Source: Russula earlei
Taxonomy: Eukaryota; Basidiomycota; Agaricomycetes; Russulales; Russulaceae
Assembly (NCBI GenBank): GCA_025769875.1
Contig: JAGFNK010000057.1
Coordinates: forward strand, 62,001 to 126,000
Direction of reading: 5' to 3'
Length of the DNA: 64,000 nt
The notes beneath the pieces were generated by a model, which saw only the letters and a program-made list of their open reading frames with translations, was not told the DNA's origin and made no database searches. Below are positions 25,765-37,834 of this stretch, in pieces; within the stretch, counting starts at the first letter, position 1, and every line of letters begins with the position of its first letter. A program made the translations under genes and the position numbers.

Positions 25765-28700
25765 TTAATCGTTCTCCCAGGCATCGTCCGTCCCATCGCT
25801 AGATAGCGCTCTGTCGACAAGGTCACCATCGTCTGCGCCCTCTATGTCATTGCCCCGTTCCTGCTGTTCTCGATACATGCCGGCCAGGAAGTCCGTAGAG
25901 CTTGCCTGCTCCACGGACTTGTCCTCGCGGACACGGACGAATCGTGGAAATCGAAGACTCAGGCCTTTGTCTTCGGAGACAAGTCCCAGCGCGGCAACTG
26001 AGACGGGACTGAGCGTGACACTGTCCGAAATGATACCGTAACATGAAGGGAAAAAAGGAAAATCACTCACTCAGCACCCCGTATCTCCCAGACTTCATGT
26101 GGCCGGAAGTAAACACTAGGCGCATAACCTGATTGCAACTGTTATCTTTGACACGCACAATGAAGGGACATCCGAATTCACCCCCGGCTTCCACTTCTCC
26201 CCACAGAGGTAATTTCGAGCAATGTTTGGAGTTTTCAGGGTACCGATCTCTCATCGCCTGTCGGATGACATAGATGTATAAGGGCATGAATCTACAACCT
26301 GCAGTTGGACATCTGTACCTTGTAGAAGCTATCAGAAAAACCTGGTGGTACTATTAACTTCCTGATTCAGGAGAGACCACCGCGGGCTCACCTGACATGC
26401 ATTTACACATTGCCACAAACCTATCCGTGCGAGAGTCGCGGATCGCGAGAAGGATAGGGCTCCACCATTGCGCCTTTCGTCCGTTGCCGTGCCATGCCCC
26501 GACGGGTACAACATCGACGGTGTCTCCCAAGCCAGCGACGTAGTCCTTTTTAAGCTTCAGCCAGGCTGATGTTCGTTTATCTGATGAAGCAAGTCGTGGG
26601 AAATGAGAGACGATACAAAGCCCCATATAAGGTAATTGTGTGGTCCTACCAGGTTCATACGTTGAAGGTAATGATGGTTTCCGGGATATGTCCTTTCTGG
26701 GTCCCGTACCTTCCAGAACTCCTCCGTGGTCCAGAAGCTTTCGAGAGGGTTTCCAATGAGTCAGGGGACTTGAACCAAATCCACTCTTACCTTGATCATC
26801 AGACCTTCACAGCGACTGTCAACTGCCCGGAGCCAAAAGTGTTCTATTGCCTCCCTACCCTCCTCGCTCTCACAGCTTTCCACATGGTCGAACCTAGCAG
26901 CTCTAGGTTGGTCGGGGTGCAGTGTGGAGAAGTTGGTGTGGAGGAGCCTTCTCCTGCTACGAAGAGGTTCTTGGAGCAGTGACTGCCATTAATAACCATA
27001 TTGTGATTGATGTAAATATCAGGCTGTTGGATTGAAGAGCGCTCACCTGTCCATTTAGGTACATCAAATCAAAGGCGTAAACGCAGACAGGAACCTTGAT
27101 CTCATGGAGTTTTACGTCCTTACGGGCTCTGTTGGAGAGTTCCTGGAACGATTTGAGGGATCCTCCGTTAGGATTGATCGCAACAATCTCGGCGTCAAGG
27201 ATAAATGAGGATATGTCCTGGGGGAATTGCTGTACCAAGTACACGACGTCAGGGTACTACCGCGACGTATCAGCTGGCGCGACAATTTCGGGGGCACATG
27301 TTAAACCTTTTCTGTCATGTCCTCCAGATGTCTTGAAAAAAGACTGACAGAATATTTTCCGGCGTCGCTCATCTCAGCATGTATTTGGACCCGCTGACCG
27401 TCGTACTTGAATTCTGCCGTAAACGGCAGACTACCCACGCGTTCGTACACGTCATCCAAGGATCGCATGGGAGATCCTAGGGTAGGTTGCAAAGGAACTC
27501 CTGTTACCACGCCATCACACCAGGCCTCGTCTGGATGTGAATTTAGGGCACGCACCCACAGTAAGGGGAACACTATCTGCAAGGCCATCAAGACCCACTT
27601 CGAGAATCGCAGAAACCATATGATCGTAGTTCGGGTGCCGTACGAAGACTGACTTCAGGAGAGCCTCTGCCAGGGTAAATTTTCCGAGTAGCCGTGCCTT
27701 TGGATCATCCTCCAGCTTTTTAGAGGACGAGTCGAAAGTTTGAGATACCTGGGCTACGAGTTCGGGACAAGCAGTGTACAAAGAACCCGACGATATATTA
27801 GTTGTTGTTGGGGACGCTAAAACGAGCGCTCGAGCAAGTGCCGCCAATATGGTTGTTCTCACAGCACCCACACGGATGTGTTGCGAGAGAGTACGGACAA
27901 GATACCGAGTTTCTTCTCCCTTTGCTGCGACCAGGAGCTTCTCAACCAAAACCTGCTTCCGAGCTACAGCCCCTTTCCCCCTGACATTGGCAATGCTCAG
28001 GAGCGTATTGTATACCGCCTGTATGGTGAGAGGGGCGTGAGGAATCAAGGTGCGAACACTGCACTTGGCTAGGAAAGCGACATCGCCTGGGTCACCCGTT
28101 TGGTTGTAGAGACGTTTCAGAGCCGCGGGCGTAAGGCCTGATACGCGTTGGATTGCTTTAGAGATGATGGACGGACCTAGACCAAGCTCGACTGGAATAT
28201 AGGGAGGGGCCAAAGAATTGGAGAGCAAGTAAAGAGACGGTAGTAATGAAGGTGGGTGGTATCTGATGATGACCCGGAGAGCATTGGTGAGGATGTTCAA
28301 GATGGCGATACGCGAGCGAGTAGTGGACAAGGCACAGAGCGCGCGAGCCAAGAACGAATAAGGGGCTTGAGTGTTGGCTGGCCAAAAGGAGGTACCGAGA
28401 ACAAAACGAGGTGGGTCAACTGAGAGGTTAGGATGAAGGGTACGTGACTGATCCGTCGTGGGGGAACGGGGTGGCCACCGAGGTCGTACGCAGGAGGTCT
28501 GTCGCTTGAGTGCATCGGGAAACAGGGGATGACGAGGCAGTGGGGATTTCCTGGATGTCTTCTGGGTCAGAAAGGCGATCGACATCGATAATCACGGGCG
28601 ATGCCCTGTGCGAGATCGATGGGTGTGCAGCAGGCCTGGGCTTACTGCTGGACGACGCCGGTGAATTGGAATTGCGCGATTCCGCGGGAACATTCGCAGG

Positions 28701-28850
28701 CGCACGAGATGATTTGAAGAAGGAATCGATACCGGGCTGATCAGACGGCCGCCGCCGTTTGGGGCGAGGGCGAGGCCTGTCGCTGTTTTGGCTGCTATTC
28801 GGACGAGCGGTGGTACCTGGGGATGATGAACGATGTTTGGATGATGGCAT
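25765..28850 (-). CDS. LIG1: ATP-dependent DNA ligase I
   Basis: Replicative ligase that seals Okazaki fragments and finishes excision repair. A disordered N-terminus begins MPSSKHRSSSPG (28850) and contains a PCNA-interacting PIP box QPGIDSFF (28716-28739). After an intron comes the DNA-binding domain: LDPPRFVLGTSFWPANTQ, IPVELGLGPSIISKAIQRVS, LLSIANVRGKGAVARKQ, LSQHIRVGAVRTT. The nucleotidyltransferase core shows motif I FTAEFKYDGQRVQIHA (adenylated Lys), FILDAEIVAINP, VYAFDLMYLNGQ, motif IV CEGLMIK and motif V SAWLKLKKDYVAGLGD. The OB-fold exons end with ALGLVSEDKGLSLRFPRFVR, VREDKSVEQASSTDFLAGMY and an acidic tail, stop 25765. About eight introns. All catalytic motifs are present, so it looks functional. 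An upstream in-frame ATG at 28889 would add 13 residues. Confidence 0.95.
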
Positions 28851-30687
28851 GGCAGGTATAATAATTATGTCATCGATCCTTGCTTGCACTGTTTTCTCTA
28901 TTTAGTTTCAGTCATTCGTTCTCCGCGGCTGGCGAATCTTGAGAAGTCCTTTGCTCACTCACACCGTCCGTCCACCTCACCAAGGTCAGGGACGGCGGAG
29001 GCTTTTCCTCGGTTCCGTCATTTCCTCGCTCATAGCTAAACGACTAATCCACTCCCGGCTCAAGGACGCCGATTTGTCTTGAGGCCTCTCCTCAGGAAAA
29101 CGAAAGCGGTCCCTGCCTGCCAGTGCTCGCCCCTGAATCAACAGCATCAGTTTCAAGATCGGGTCCATTTATTGGTCCGTTTGACAGGACAGGTCCACCT
29201 GTCACAGCAGAAACTTTTACGGCAACGAGGAGTTCTAACCCTTCAGCAGCGGCGGCTGCATAAGGATGCTCGCAATCCCTCGTGACCGGGACTCTCCTTT
29301 CATTTGCACACCATTTTGCCACAACGCTCCACTGCCCGTACCGCTTATCTAGAATAATTGTTCACATGAAAATTAAGTTAGAACTACGCAGTGATGGACA
29401 GCTAGGAATACTTCCGCTTATTCGTCCTGGTTGCATCAATCAGGCATATTCGGCGCCCTGGGTGTCAACGTGACCTACATCCTTCCCCTGGGGGTTTCTC
29501 TGTCGTGTTTGACAGCCAATTTTGCTATGAACAAGCACGGAATTTATCATGGGTACAGATGACGTGCCCCGATTCTGCGATTCCTGATATCGACGTGGAC
29601 TCGTGCCCTGTAACTATGGCACCAAGAAGACCGGGCTAGATCAAACGGGGCGCGGATGACTTGGCATCCAGTCGGTTGGCTTGCAGGCGCTCGGAAGCCG
29701 TCGCCGTCGTGCAAGACCGGCAGATGCATGAGGAGTGCTCCCGAGAGACTCTGTCCAATGGGATCGACTAGTACCATGATCCACATCTGATGGATTTGAC
29801 ACCAGCTGCTTGGGACAAGCCGAGATAGGGAAGGGCGCAGGACAGTTTCCATAAAGAGGGGGCTTTGAGGCACACTCGGAAGAGTATTCGCATCGCCGGC
29901 TAACTGTTTGCAGTTGGGGGGACTTTGACGGATATCATTACACATGGTTGCGCTGATGTGTGATACGGCTATGCTCTCCTTTGCATGGCGACGCATTGTA
30001 TTAGTAGGGAATAGATGAACAAGTGCCCAAACGAATAAGCTGCCGTCACCATTGCAAGACTTGGACAGATCGACAGGGTAGTACGGGGCCTGGGTTCCTG
30101 AGCACTATATTGGCTGGGGAAACCGCAAGTGCCGACATGGTGAATGTCGGAAAGAGTAAGAACGTCGGCGCAGGCCGAGAACAAGATACGATCACGTTGA
30201 CCAAACAAGTTAAACGGATTTCGATGCAAAGGCAATCAACCATTTTCAACAGAGGACAAATTCAAACGTTCTCACAGGGATGGCAGTGGCACTGAGTGAG
30301 ATCCCAAAAGATTGAGGATCATCATCATCAGCAAAAGCAGCGATATTTGGCGCTCGAAAGGAACGGCCGACTATTCGGGACTAGCGCCACCATAACCAAT
30401 AGACGGCACGAACAGTCGCAGAACAACCCGTGGGGGAACGTTCGGCCATGTCACCGGCAAATGTCCCTGTACCAACGGCCTAACTCAATTCGTCTCGCAC
30501 ATCGTGACATCCCTTGGACGTCAGACAGGGATACGGCGTGTCCGCAGTTCGACAAGGCCGCTCCCCGCCCCATTCATCCCATCTGGTTTGGCCATGTTCC
30601 TGAACTTATTTGGCGCCTCGCCGAATGCCTTATGAAGCCCAATGAAACCGAGGCATTACACACCTCTCCATCACTCGATCCCATATC
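28851..30687. other. 1.8-kb region between LIG1 and a zinc-finger gene
   Basis: Divergent spacer. It contains ORFs up to 149 codons (minus strand near 29550-29996) without recognisable domains or supporting splice structure. It must include the LIG1 promoter and the promoter/5' UTR of the downstream factor. A CAT/CAG-rich patch lies at 30318-30345. Confidence 0.45.
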
Positions 30688-31450
30688 ATGAACCTCAACA
30701 ACGGGCGCCACACCACTTCAGAGCAACCCAGCAACTACCCGCTTCCATCTTGGAGCAGGTCTGGCCAACGCTCGTCGCCTTACCCTGCCTCCAATGGGAG
30801 CTACTATCCCCAAACACAAGGATCACCGCCTGTGTCCCCCACCATGACCACGTCGTCCTACTCCAACAACTACCCATATGGTGCCACGAGTCATCAGCCT
30901 TCTGGTGTATCAACTCCACATAGCTACCACTCACCAGTCAGGCATTCACCCTATCCTTCCCCAACCACAAGTAGTCAACACCCCCACAATGTCTCCCCGT
31001 CATCTCTGCCATATCCACCCCAGAATAACATAGCATCATCTTCAGATCCGAGATCAGGATACGGCCACAATCGATCGTCGTCTCTTCCGCAACCGTATTA
31101 CTCTTCGACTTCGGTGCCAAGCCATACGTACAGCACCCATGACTCGCAGCATGGTGGTCAGTTGATGGTGCAGGGTATCGACCAGATGCAATATCCTGCT
31201 TCACCCCAACGGCCATTTGCATGTGACATGTGCGCGCTCTCGTTCAATCGTCAACATGACCTCAAGCGGCATCGGGAAACACATTCTGGTGAAAAGCCGT
31301 TCAATTGTAACGGAGGATGCGGCAAGACGTTTACGAGGAAGGATGCGTTGAAGAGGCATCAGGTTCGTCCATCCTGATGTCATGCATCGCCAGCCTACTG
31401 AGCCTTTTTCGCAGCTTGTAAAAAGGTGTGGTTTTGACGAGCAATCTTGA
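30688..31450 (+). CDS. Zinc-finger transcription factor with C2H2 and C2HC fingers
   Basis: Probable nuclear regulator. The long N-terminus is rich in Ser, Pro, Tyr, His and Gln (start MNLNNGRHTTSEQPSNYPLP), of activation-domain-like composition. The fingers lie at the C-terminus: FACDMCALSFNRQHDLKRHR then ETHSGEKPFNC, and CGKTFTRKDALKRHQ. An intron (GTTCGT to GCAG, about 31362-31414) joins this to LVKRCGFDEQS and TGA at 31448-31450. Finger 1 is a canonical C2H2; finger 2 reads C-x3-C, His, then a Cys in place of the second His (HQLVKRC), so it is C2HC. The linker HSGEKPF is typical of tandem fingers. If the intron were not spliced, the frame would end in RPS at 31377. No target pathway can be inferred from neighbours. 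Confidence 0.84.
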
Positions 31451-31771
31451 GGCTACGTTATATTTCCTTTTTTTTTTTTGCTTTCAGAGTAAGCAGCGTT
31501 GCGTCCTCGTACACCACACCTTGACTCACGAAAGCAGCAGGACTGTCCCTCAGCTTTCGTTGTTCTATTTCAGCCTATCGTGTTGTTGGAGGGCTAGGTG
31601 TCTGATTATAATCTGCTCTGCGACCTTGGGTATCGACACGCCCAGCGTTTATTCTGTAGCCTATATATACTGTGAATGTCCACTCTGGGCCAATTGATGT
31701 GGCTAATATAGTAATAGACGACAAGCCCACTTACTGCATCCCATTGACTGACACGGACTGTGGGTGATACG
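31451..31771. other. Convergent 3' spacer
   Basis: A gap of 321 bases between two convergent genes, holding a T11 run near 31470-31480. Nothing else seen. Confidence 0.5.
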
Positions 31772-32408
31772 TCAGTTGTTATTTTCACCCTCCAGAGGTT
31801 CAATGTTTCGTTCTAAGACCCAGGCGCCACTCGGTGTAATTTTCTTGTAGTAACCCTCATCGATGCCGCTCGCACGAAAACCATGTCGTTCGTAGAACCG
31901 CTTCGCGCCATCATTTGAAACTTGCACATGAAGATATATGCGGCCGATTTTGGGTTTCGTGTGAGTTGTGGCAGCCTGCAAAATGACATCCATGCTGTAT
32001 GAACCTATGCCAAGGGACCGGTAGGGCTAGAAAGACAAATGAAAACTTTAGCACGACGTGAGAAGAACTCTCGATCACGACGCACGGCGAGAATACCCAT
32101 AGTCAGCAGATACAAATGATTGACGCTGTCTTTCGTTTCAATCCTGCAGCATATTGTCCCGACGGGTATGTCATTGTAGTAAACTGTGGCTGCCATTGGT
32201 ACGCTGACAAGGCTAAGACATACGGGCACGTACTAAGCTTGCAAAAATCCTCGACTTCGGGTAAGAGAATCTCGCTGTAGAATTTCTCACTATATTTTAT
32301 TGGAAAGAGAACGGAGTTCAACTTTCGGACAGTTCCCAGATTGTTCTGAGTCAAGGACGCAAAGGAAACCTTGGAGGATACAGCCTCAGCCTTTTTTGAA
32401 GAGGTCAT
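31772..32408 (-). CDS. NAA50: N-alpha-acetyltransferase 50 (GNAT family, NatE)
   Basis: Catalytic GNAT enzyme that acetylates protein N-termini, associated with the NatA complex at the ribosome in other eukaryotes. The start chosen is MTSSKKAEAVSSKVSFASLT (ATG complement 32406-32408); an in-frame ATG at 32444 would add 12 residues. Exon 1 continues VRKLNSVLFPIKYSEKFYSE and EILLPEVEDFCKL. A 44-nt intron then joins to TVYYNDIPVGTICCRIETK and NHLYLLTMGILA; a second intron joins to PYRSLGIGSYSMDV, which holds the acetyl-CoA-binding RxxGxG (RSLGIG). It ends IYLHVQVSNDGAKRFYERHG, FRASGIDEGYYKKITPSGAW and VLERNIEPLEGENNN. The FPIKYSEKFY and YLHVQxSN blocks are diagnostic of NAA50. Length is normal. 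Confidence 0.93.
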
Positions 32409-34760
32409 GGGGGTCTGGTACAAAATCGTCGAGGTCTGCGCCACCAGCTCCTAGCCAGCCACACGGGATCCTCCCACGGCTGACGACCCCGCCATCAGAA
32501 GCGACCGCCAGAACGTCCCTTTCCCCCCCCCACAATGGGAAAGCCATACAGCCAGTGTTCGCAAACCACAACCACATAGAGCTGCATACGGGAACGAATT
32601 GCCGCCATAGTTGCACCTTCTGATGGGACGATTCGCGAATGAATGACACTTGTCGACACTTGAAGTTGCTTAACCCGATCAGGGTCGTCGCACTATTCCC
32701 CTCCAAGCTTTCCCAGACAATCCCTCAGCGCCTACGCTCAAGGTTATTGCGCTAGCTCGGCCAAATGATCATCATTGCACGGCTTTGGTGAATCCCCCAT
32801 TCGGTCTAGTGATAATATAGGCAAGTTCTGGAACCCAATTCCCTCCATCTAAAACACGAAATTTTGTGGGCTGTGCTGCTCCACATGCTTTCCTACATAG
32901 AAGGAAGTGGTTTAAGTAGTGTGGGGCATCAATGCGCCAAGACTCATACTGCACTCGCTACTCGGCCCCTTGCATCTGCCGTTCAAGTACGTATTAAAGT
33001 ACTCCAGTTGTAATCCGAGGCGGCCCGAGTTACGAAGCCGCTCTCCTGTTGGAGATTGGAAACAGATGGGCGCTGATGACCTCTGTCGACTCAGCCTTGA
33101 GCTGTACAGCAAGACGTTTCGTGCAAACACCGCGCTGTCAGGATTCAGGGCTGATCCAGTCCTCACTTTGAACTGCAGGTTCGACATGACATCCACCCTG
33201 TCACTCGTCGGAGTCCGGCGCAGGAACATCGATGAACCGGTGAGCTCCCATTTGACCGTTCACGTCCTATGTAGCCATGTGTGTCGTCCCTCAGGGCTCA
33301 TATGAGCCGCACATTGGAAACCATAATTACGACACAACGGGGTTCGAGGTATTGGAGCGCGTGGCAACACTGAAAATCAGAGCCTCGTCTCTCCCATCCT
33401 CCCCTGGCCACCGTCCCACGCAACGACGCGAACATGTCAGACACATGACGCTGACATATAACTGCGCCAAGGTGAGATTGCGCCCATCATCCTGCCTTCA
33501 CTATTCATAATTTCTAATCATCCTACTTTGGTAATTCACATCACAAGGGCCCGATGAGCGTCGTCTCTTTTCGTGGCCGCAGGCCCGCCTGAACAAATCG
33601 ATCCGTCTTTCTCGCGCTCTTGTGGTATTCTGAACATCGGCATCCGTCCGGATATCTCCATTCGAGAAGGGGATGATGGATCAAGATGACCCAGAGCCGT
33701 GGAAGCCCGGATTTTTTTATATAGTCCATGCTTGCACGCCAGACTCGTCTCAATCTGGGGGCCGTGCGAACATTGCGGTCGCCACGTGGTTGCTAGGGAG
33801 GATGCGCATAACGAACGTGATTCGTGTCCTCTCTGCGATATAATTCGAGCAAGCGGACACGACCTAGCTTGTGGTGTGTTATTTTCCGATACAGCTAGAT
33901 GGGCTAGCACACCCCAAGTGTGTAAAAATTATCCTTCGGAGTCCATTGAAATGTCTGAACCTGATCAGGCTAGAGGAAGGTGAGGTCATTGAGGTGATAT
34001 GTGAGGTCATGGTGGATATTCCCCCTGCATTACGGCATAGTACCCCTTGTCGTTCGTACTGCAGAGCGACTTGAGAATGCGGGGAACACAGTCCGGGAGC
34101 CTGGAGACTGCATACTGCAAGTAGGAAGGAAACATCCAGATATTCTCCTCGGGGTCACCCTGTCTTGATCAGAGATGGTTGTTAAATTCAGAACTGTTCA
34201 CTTCTGCCCTGATCTGGGTCGGTCGTCAAGGAACCCAATTCAGGGAATCCCCGTATTCTGATACAGTAGGGTCAGAGATGGCATTGGCACCTGCACTTGC
34301 TGGGAGTAAATATCCCACATGCAGATGCCGGCCTTGATTGGGAGTGCGATGTGAGGCCGCTATAATTCATGTCTTCAGATGCGGTACGGCCAGCAGCGAG
34401 GGGAAATTGCAATTGAGATTGAGCTTGATCAGGCTTGAAAAGGGAACAGGAACAAGCAGAGCGCGACCTGGTCTTGATCGAACAATCATGCGGCAGTCAT
34501 GCAATCATGTCGGGACTAATAGGACGGTACAAATACAGTGATATTGCGGCTTTGGATGACAACGAATTTCGGAATCTGTGGCGTACACGTTCATGACACA
34601 AGGCACGACGGAATAAAGAGCGAGAATCGTTAGACAGGCGGCAAGCGTGAATATTTAGTTAACAAGGAAGATGAACCCCATCAAAATTTTTATCTTTCTT
34701 TTTTTGGTCTTCGGTGAGATGATTAGGAATCCAACTGGATGAATAAAATTTCAACGATGT
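32409..34760. other. 2.35-kb region without recognised gene
   Basis: ORFs up to 128 codons, none with recognisable content or a consistent exon chain. The sequence CTTGATCAG or close variants recurs several times between about 33960 and 34470, without clear spacing. The NAA50 promoter should be at its left edge. Confidence 0.45.
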
Positions 34761-35411
34761 TCAGCGTCCCAAGATGCCAGACCCCGCCGTGCGGGGAGTT
34801 CGTCCTTGCTTTGGGGGAAACCTGTGCTTCCGGGACGATGGGTGCAATTCGGCGAGATAGACGTCGTCGAAGCTTCGGAACGTACACGGACCAAAGTCAC
34901 CATCATACTCTGCCATGGTCGCCCAAACGCAATGCCATCCCGGCTGCTCTGCAAATTTCAAGGCAAGGGCGACGTGCTCGACGTTCCATCTACTCTCCGC
35001 CGTCTCGGACCACTCATGTGCGGTGTCCTTCAATTCGACCAGGCGGGCATGGGTGACCGTCAGGTGAACGTCCACCTGTCCGGCCGCACGCTTGAGTAGA
35101 GGGAGGAGTACCGAGTTGGTCTCGAGCTCCTTCGGGATACCACGATGAACGGGGTCATATCCATCGACACGGACTTGATAAGCGGTATTGTCAGCGAAGT
35201 GGAGGGTGACAGCTGGATGTGTTGGGGACCGTCGGACGCGGACAAGGATTTTGCCAACGATTTGATCGGGATCGACGCCGATCGAGTCGATGTATCGTTG
35301 CTTCCGCGAGCCCGTTGGCGTAGAGATTGGTTTGGCAGGACCGGAACAGGATGGTGGGGGGTCAAATGATGATGGTGGATCGGCGGGGTCAAAGTCATTG
35401 AAGAGCGACAT
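34761..35411 (-). CDS. Hypothetical single-exon protein, 216 residues
   Basis: Unrecognised. An uninterrupted frame from MSLFNDFDPADPPSSFDPPP (35411) to TAGSGILGR (34761). The N-terminal 35 residues are Pro/Ser-rich; a compact middle part follows (KQRYIDSIGVDPDQIVGKIL, VRVRRSPTHPAVTLHFADNT, YQVRVDGYDPVHRGIPKELE, VDVHLTVTHARLVELKD), then WSETAESRWNVEHVALALKF and FGPCTFRSFDDVYLAELHPS. The alternation of beta-like segments and a conserved-looking Trp/Asp-rich C-terminus suggest a small folded domain (inference). The composition is protein-like, unlike random ORFs nearby, and a plausible start and stop support a real gene. It lies just beyond a tRNA gene on the same strand. Confidence 0.62.
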   Translation of the reverse strand: MSLFNDFDPADPPSSFDPPPSCSGPAKPISTPTGSRKQRYIDSIGVDPDQIVGKILVRVRRSPTHPAVTLHFADNTAYQVRVDGYDPVHRGIPKELETNSVLLPLLKRAAGQVDVHLTVTHARLVELKDTAHEWSETAESRWNVEHVALALKFAEQPGWHCVWATMAEYDGDFGPCTFRSFDDVYLAELHPSSRKHRFPPKQGRTPRTAGSGILGR

Positions 35412-35606
35412 GATACAAATAGATTGGAGGAGACGACTGTTTCAAAAGGTCCTACAACACATTTCTGAACTGTGGCTGGAATGGGGGAAGGGGGGTACAG
35501 GCCACCAGCTATGGAAAAAGTGAGTACAAAGTCGAACGACGAAGGCCCATCCACAGCGAGGCCTGGAAAGATAAGGAAGAAGAATGGAAGGAAGGAGGAA
35601 AAAGTT

Positions 35607-35696
35607 TGGCACTGACGAGATTCGAACTCGCGAGGTTTCCCATCACGGATTGATCAGGACCTAAACGTGACGCCATAACCACTCGGCCACAGTACC
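35607..35696 (-). tRNA. tRNA-Leu (anticodon UAG) with 11-nt intron
   Basis: Read on the minus strand it folds as a class II tRNA. The acceptor stem GGTACTG pairs with CAGTGCC (one G-U) with discriminator A; the D arm is GCCGAGTGGTTATGGC; the anticodon stem TCACG/CGTGA encloses TTTAGG, an 11-nt intron (35649-35659) and C. The variable arm is long, and the T arm is GCGAG-TTCGAAT-CTCGT. The intron sits after position 37, as in nuclear tRNAs, giving anticodon UAG (reads CUA) with G37, typical of leucine. CCA is not encoded. A serine identity was considered and rejected because of the anticodon position. Confidence 0.9.
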
Positions 35697-35981
35697 GCAA
35701 TGATGAAAAGGATGAAGGTACGATGAGAGTAAGCGAGCGTTGTCAAGGGCCCGGGTAACAAGGGAAAGGCGAACGCCACGCCTGGGCCAAGCAAACGTCA
35801 AGCTCCGCGCGGAGGGGCCCCGGCCACGGCCTCGCCATGCGATGAACGTTGAGCGGTTATACCGTATCCTTCCTGCACCTGCACTTCGCCCTCGCACTTC
35901 TTTCGCGCGGACGCCAGCAGCCCGCCTCTTCGAGCCGAGCGTCGTCTAACCCTCTTTACCTCTTCTCTCTCTCTCTGCCCA

Positions 35982-37834
35982 ATGTCTTCCATGTTACTTT
36001 CCACCGGTTCTGGCGGTCAGCCTCACCATCCTACTCCCCTTCCCGCACGCCCACACGGCCCTCGCACCATCCAGAGGTCCGCCTCCCCAGCACCCTATTC
36101 TCTCTCACAGCAGACCCCCCCTCTAAGTCTACGCAAGGCCTCAGCGTTCAAGCCTGAAACCCCTTCCCATCTCGCCCCTCCAAGCCCTCCCTTATCTCGC
36201 TCACCCACTCCAAAGCTGGCTCTTCAGATTCCAACTCCGCCCACCGCCCCAGCTAAAGGCAAGCCCTCCCTCAAGCTCGCCATCTGTGGCGCCTCTAGTT
36301 CCCGTCAGACCGCCGTCGACTTAACTGTCGGCCACTATGGCGGTGATTACTATGGCGGTCCGCAGACACCCTCCGTCTCGCCTCCGATTAACGATAGTGG
36401 TATTGATGATGCTACCATCCGCCCGTCCATGAACACGTCCAGGCCGCTCTCAATGGAGGACGTCCGTCGTACGATCACTGATATCGAGGTCCAGACCCGC
36501 TCAACTCCCCCTCCGCCCACATACCCTGGGGAGGAGCAGATCGATGATCATCCACAAACCGAATGGTCGGACGATGTTTTTGATGAAGTTAACCGGCTCG
36601 GAGAAGGCGCCGGTGGTGCCGTGCACGAGGTCAGGGATAGGCGCACGGGCAAATTCATGGCACGCAAGACCATTACGACCCGCGAGGCTCCGATGAAGCA
36701 GGTCGTGCGCGAGCTTGGCATTATCACCACAATCAAGCATCCCAACGTTATTCGCTTCTACGGCGCCTACATGTCTCCTTCATCCAGCGAAGTCAAAGTG
36801 GTGATGGAAATATGCCAAGGCAAGAGTTTGGAAGCCGTGGGCAAGCGTATCAAGGAGCGTGGGGCCAGGGTTGGTGAGAAAGTTGCCGGGAGGCTTGCGG
36901 AAGGTGTAGGTCTCCCCGCGGCTTTAATGTTCATTAGACCTCACATTCTCTTCCCAGATATTACAGGGTCTGGCATATCTCCATTCAAAGAAGCTCATTC
37001 ACCGAGACATCAAACCTTCTAATGTCCTCCTTTCTCGCGAGGGAGTCGTGAAACTTTGCGACTTCGGTGTTTCAGGAGAATTGATCGGATCCGTAGCAGG
37101 CACGTTCACTGGTACAAGTCTCTACATGGCTGTCAGTCATCGTCCAGCTTGTAACGTAATATTTGCATCTGACATGCGCATGCCTCGCAGCCCGAACGCC
37201 TCTCAGGCCTCGAATATTCGATCCGGGCAGATGTCTGGTCAACAGGCCTGTCGCTCCTTGAACTTGTACAAAATCGTTTCCCCTTTTCTTGTGACATGCC
37301 GCCCATAGAACTAATGATTTATATTACGCAAAGCGAGGTGCGTGTTTCATTTCTCTATCGTGAGGGGCGGCTTATCTTCTTTTTTTACGTCTAGCCACCG
37401 CAATTAGAGGATGAAGCAGAAGTTCGTTGGAGCGATGCCATGAAGGACTTCATCAAAGTGACGTGCGATCCTTCACTCCTCTCCTCGTGTTCATATCTTG
37501 ACCTTAAATTTCCCAGTCTACGGGTCGACCCGGCTTTGCGTCCAACACCAAAGGAGATGCTAGATCATCCCTGGATCGTTAGAATTATGAAACAGGAGGT
37601 GCCTATGGAGCGGTGGATCCGTGAGGTTTGGGGTTGGCCCAAACCAAATCGAAAATCCAAAGATTCGTAAGGTTTATCCTTGTTGCGCACCACCAACCCG
37701 CACTGATTGTTCCACGACCAAAACTCTCTCCTAGGGCCTCCCGACCCAGTTCGAGTCGGAAAGAAGTCACCCTACCAGGTGGTCCCCCAAGCGGGGTCCA
37801 AGCAAACGGAAATGGCCACGCAGCCGCGCCATAA
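35982..37834 (+). CDS. MKK1: MAP kinase kinase, Mkk1/Mkk2 type (cell-wall integrity)
   Basis: Dual-specificity kinase expected between Bck1-like and Slt2-like kinases in the cell-wall integrity cascade. The N-terminal 190 residues are Ser/Pro-rich (start [20 protein letters not shown]). The kinase domain begins [20 protein letters not shown] with the ATP Lys in [11 protein letters not shown], then [13 protein letters not shown] and [14 protein letters not shown]. An intron joins to [20 protein letters not shown] (catalytic HRD), [20 protein letters not shown] (DFG and activation-loop Ser/Thr) and TSLYMA, then [33 protein letters not shown], and [20 protein letters not shown]. The last exon gives a Ser/Gly/Pro tail ending GNGHAAAP, stop 37832-37834. 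About five introns. The GVSGE...TFTGTS loop resembles Mkk1/2 more than Pbs2 or Ste7. Confidence 0.93.

Noticed and set aside
29547..29996. 149-codon minus-strand frame
   Set aside because: No domain and no exon chain; probably chance.
33960..34470. Recurring CTTGATCAG-like words
   Set aside because: Irregular spacing and few copies; not enough for an operator array or repeat family.
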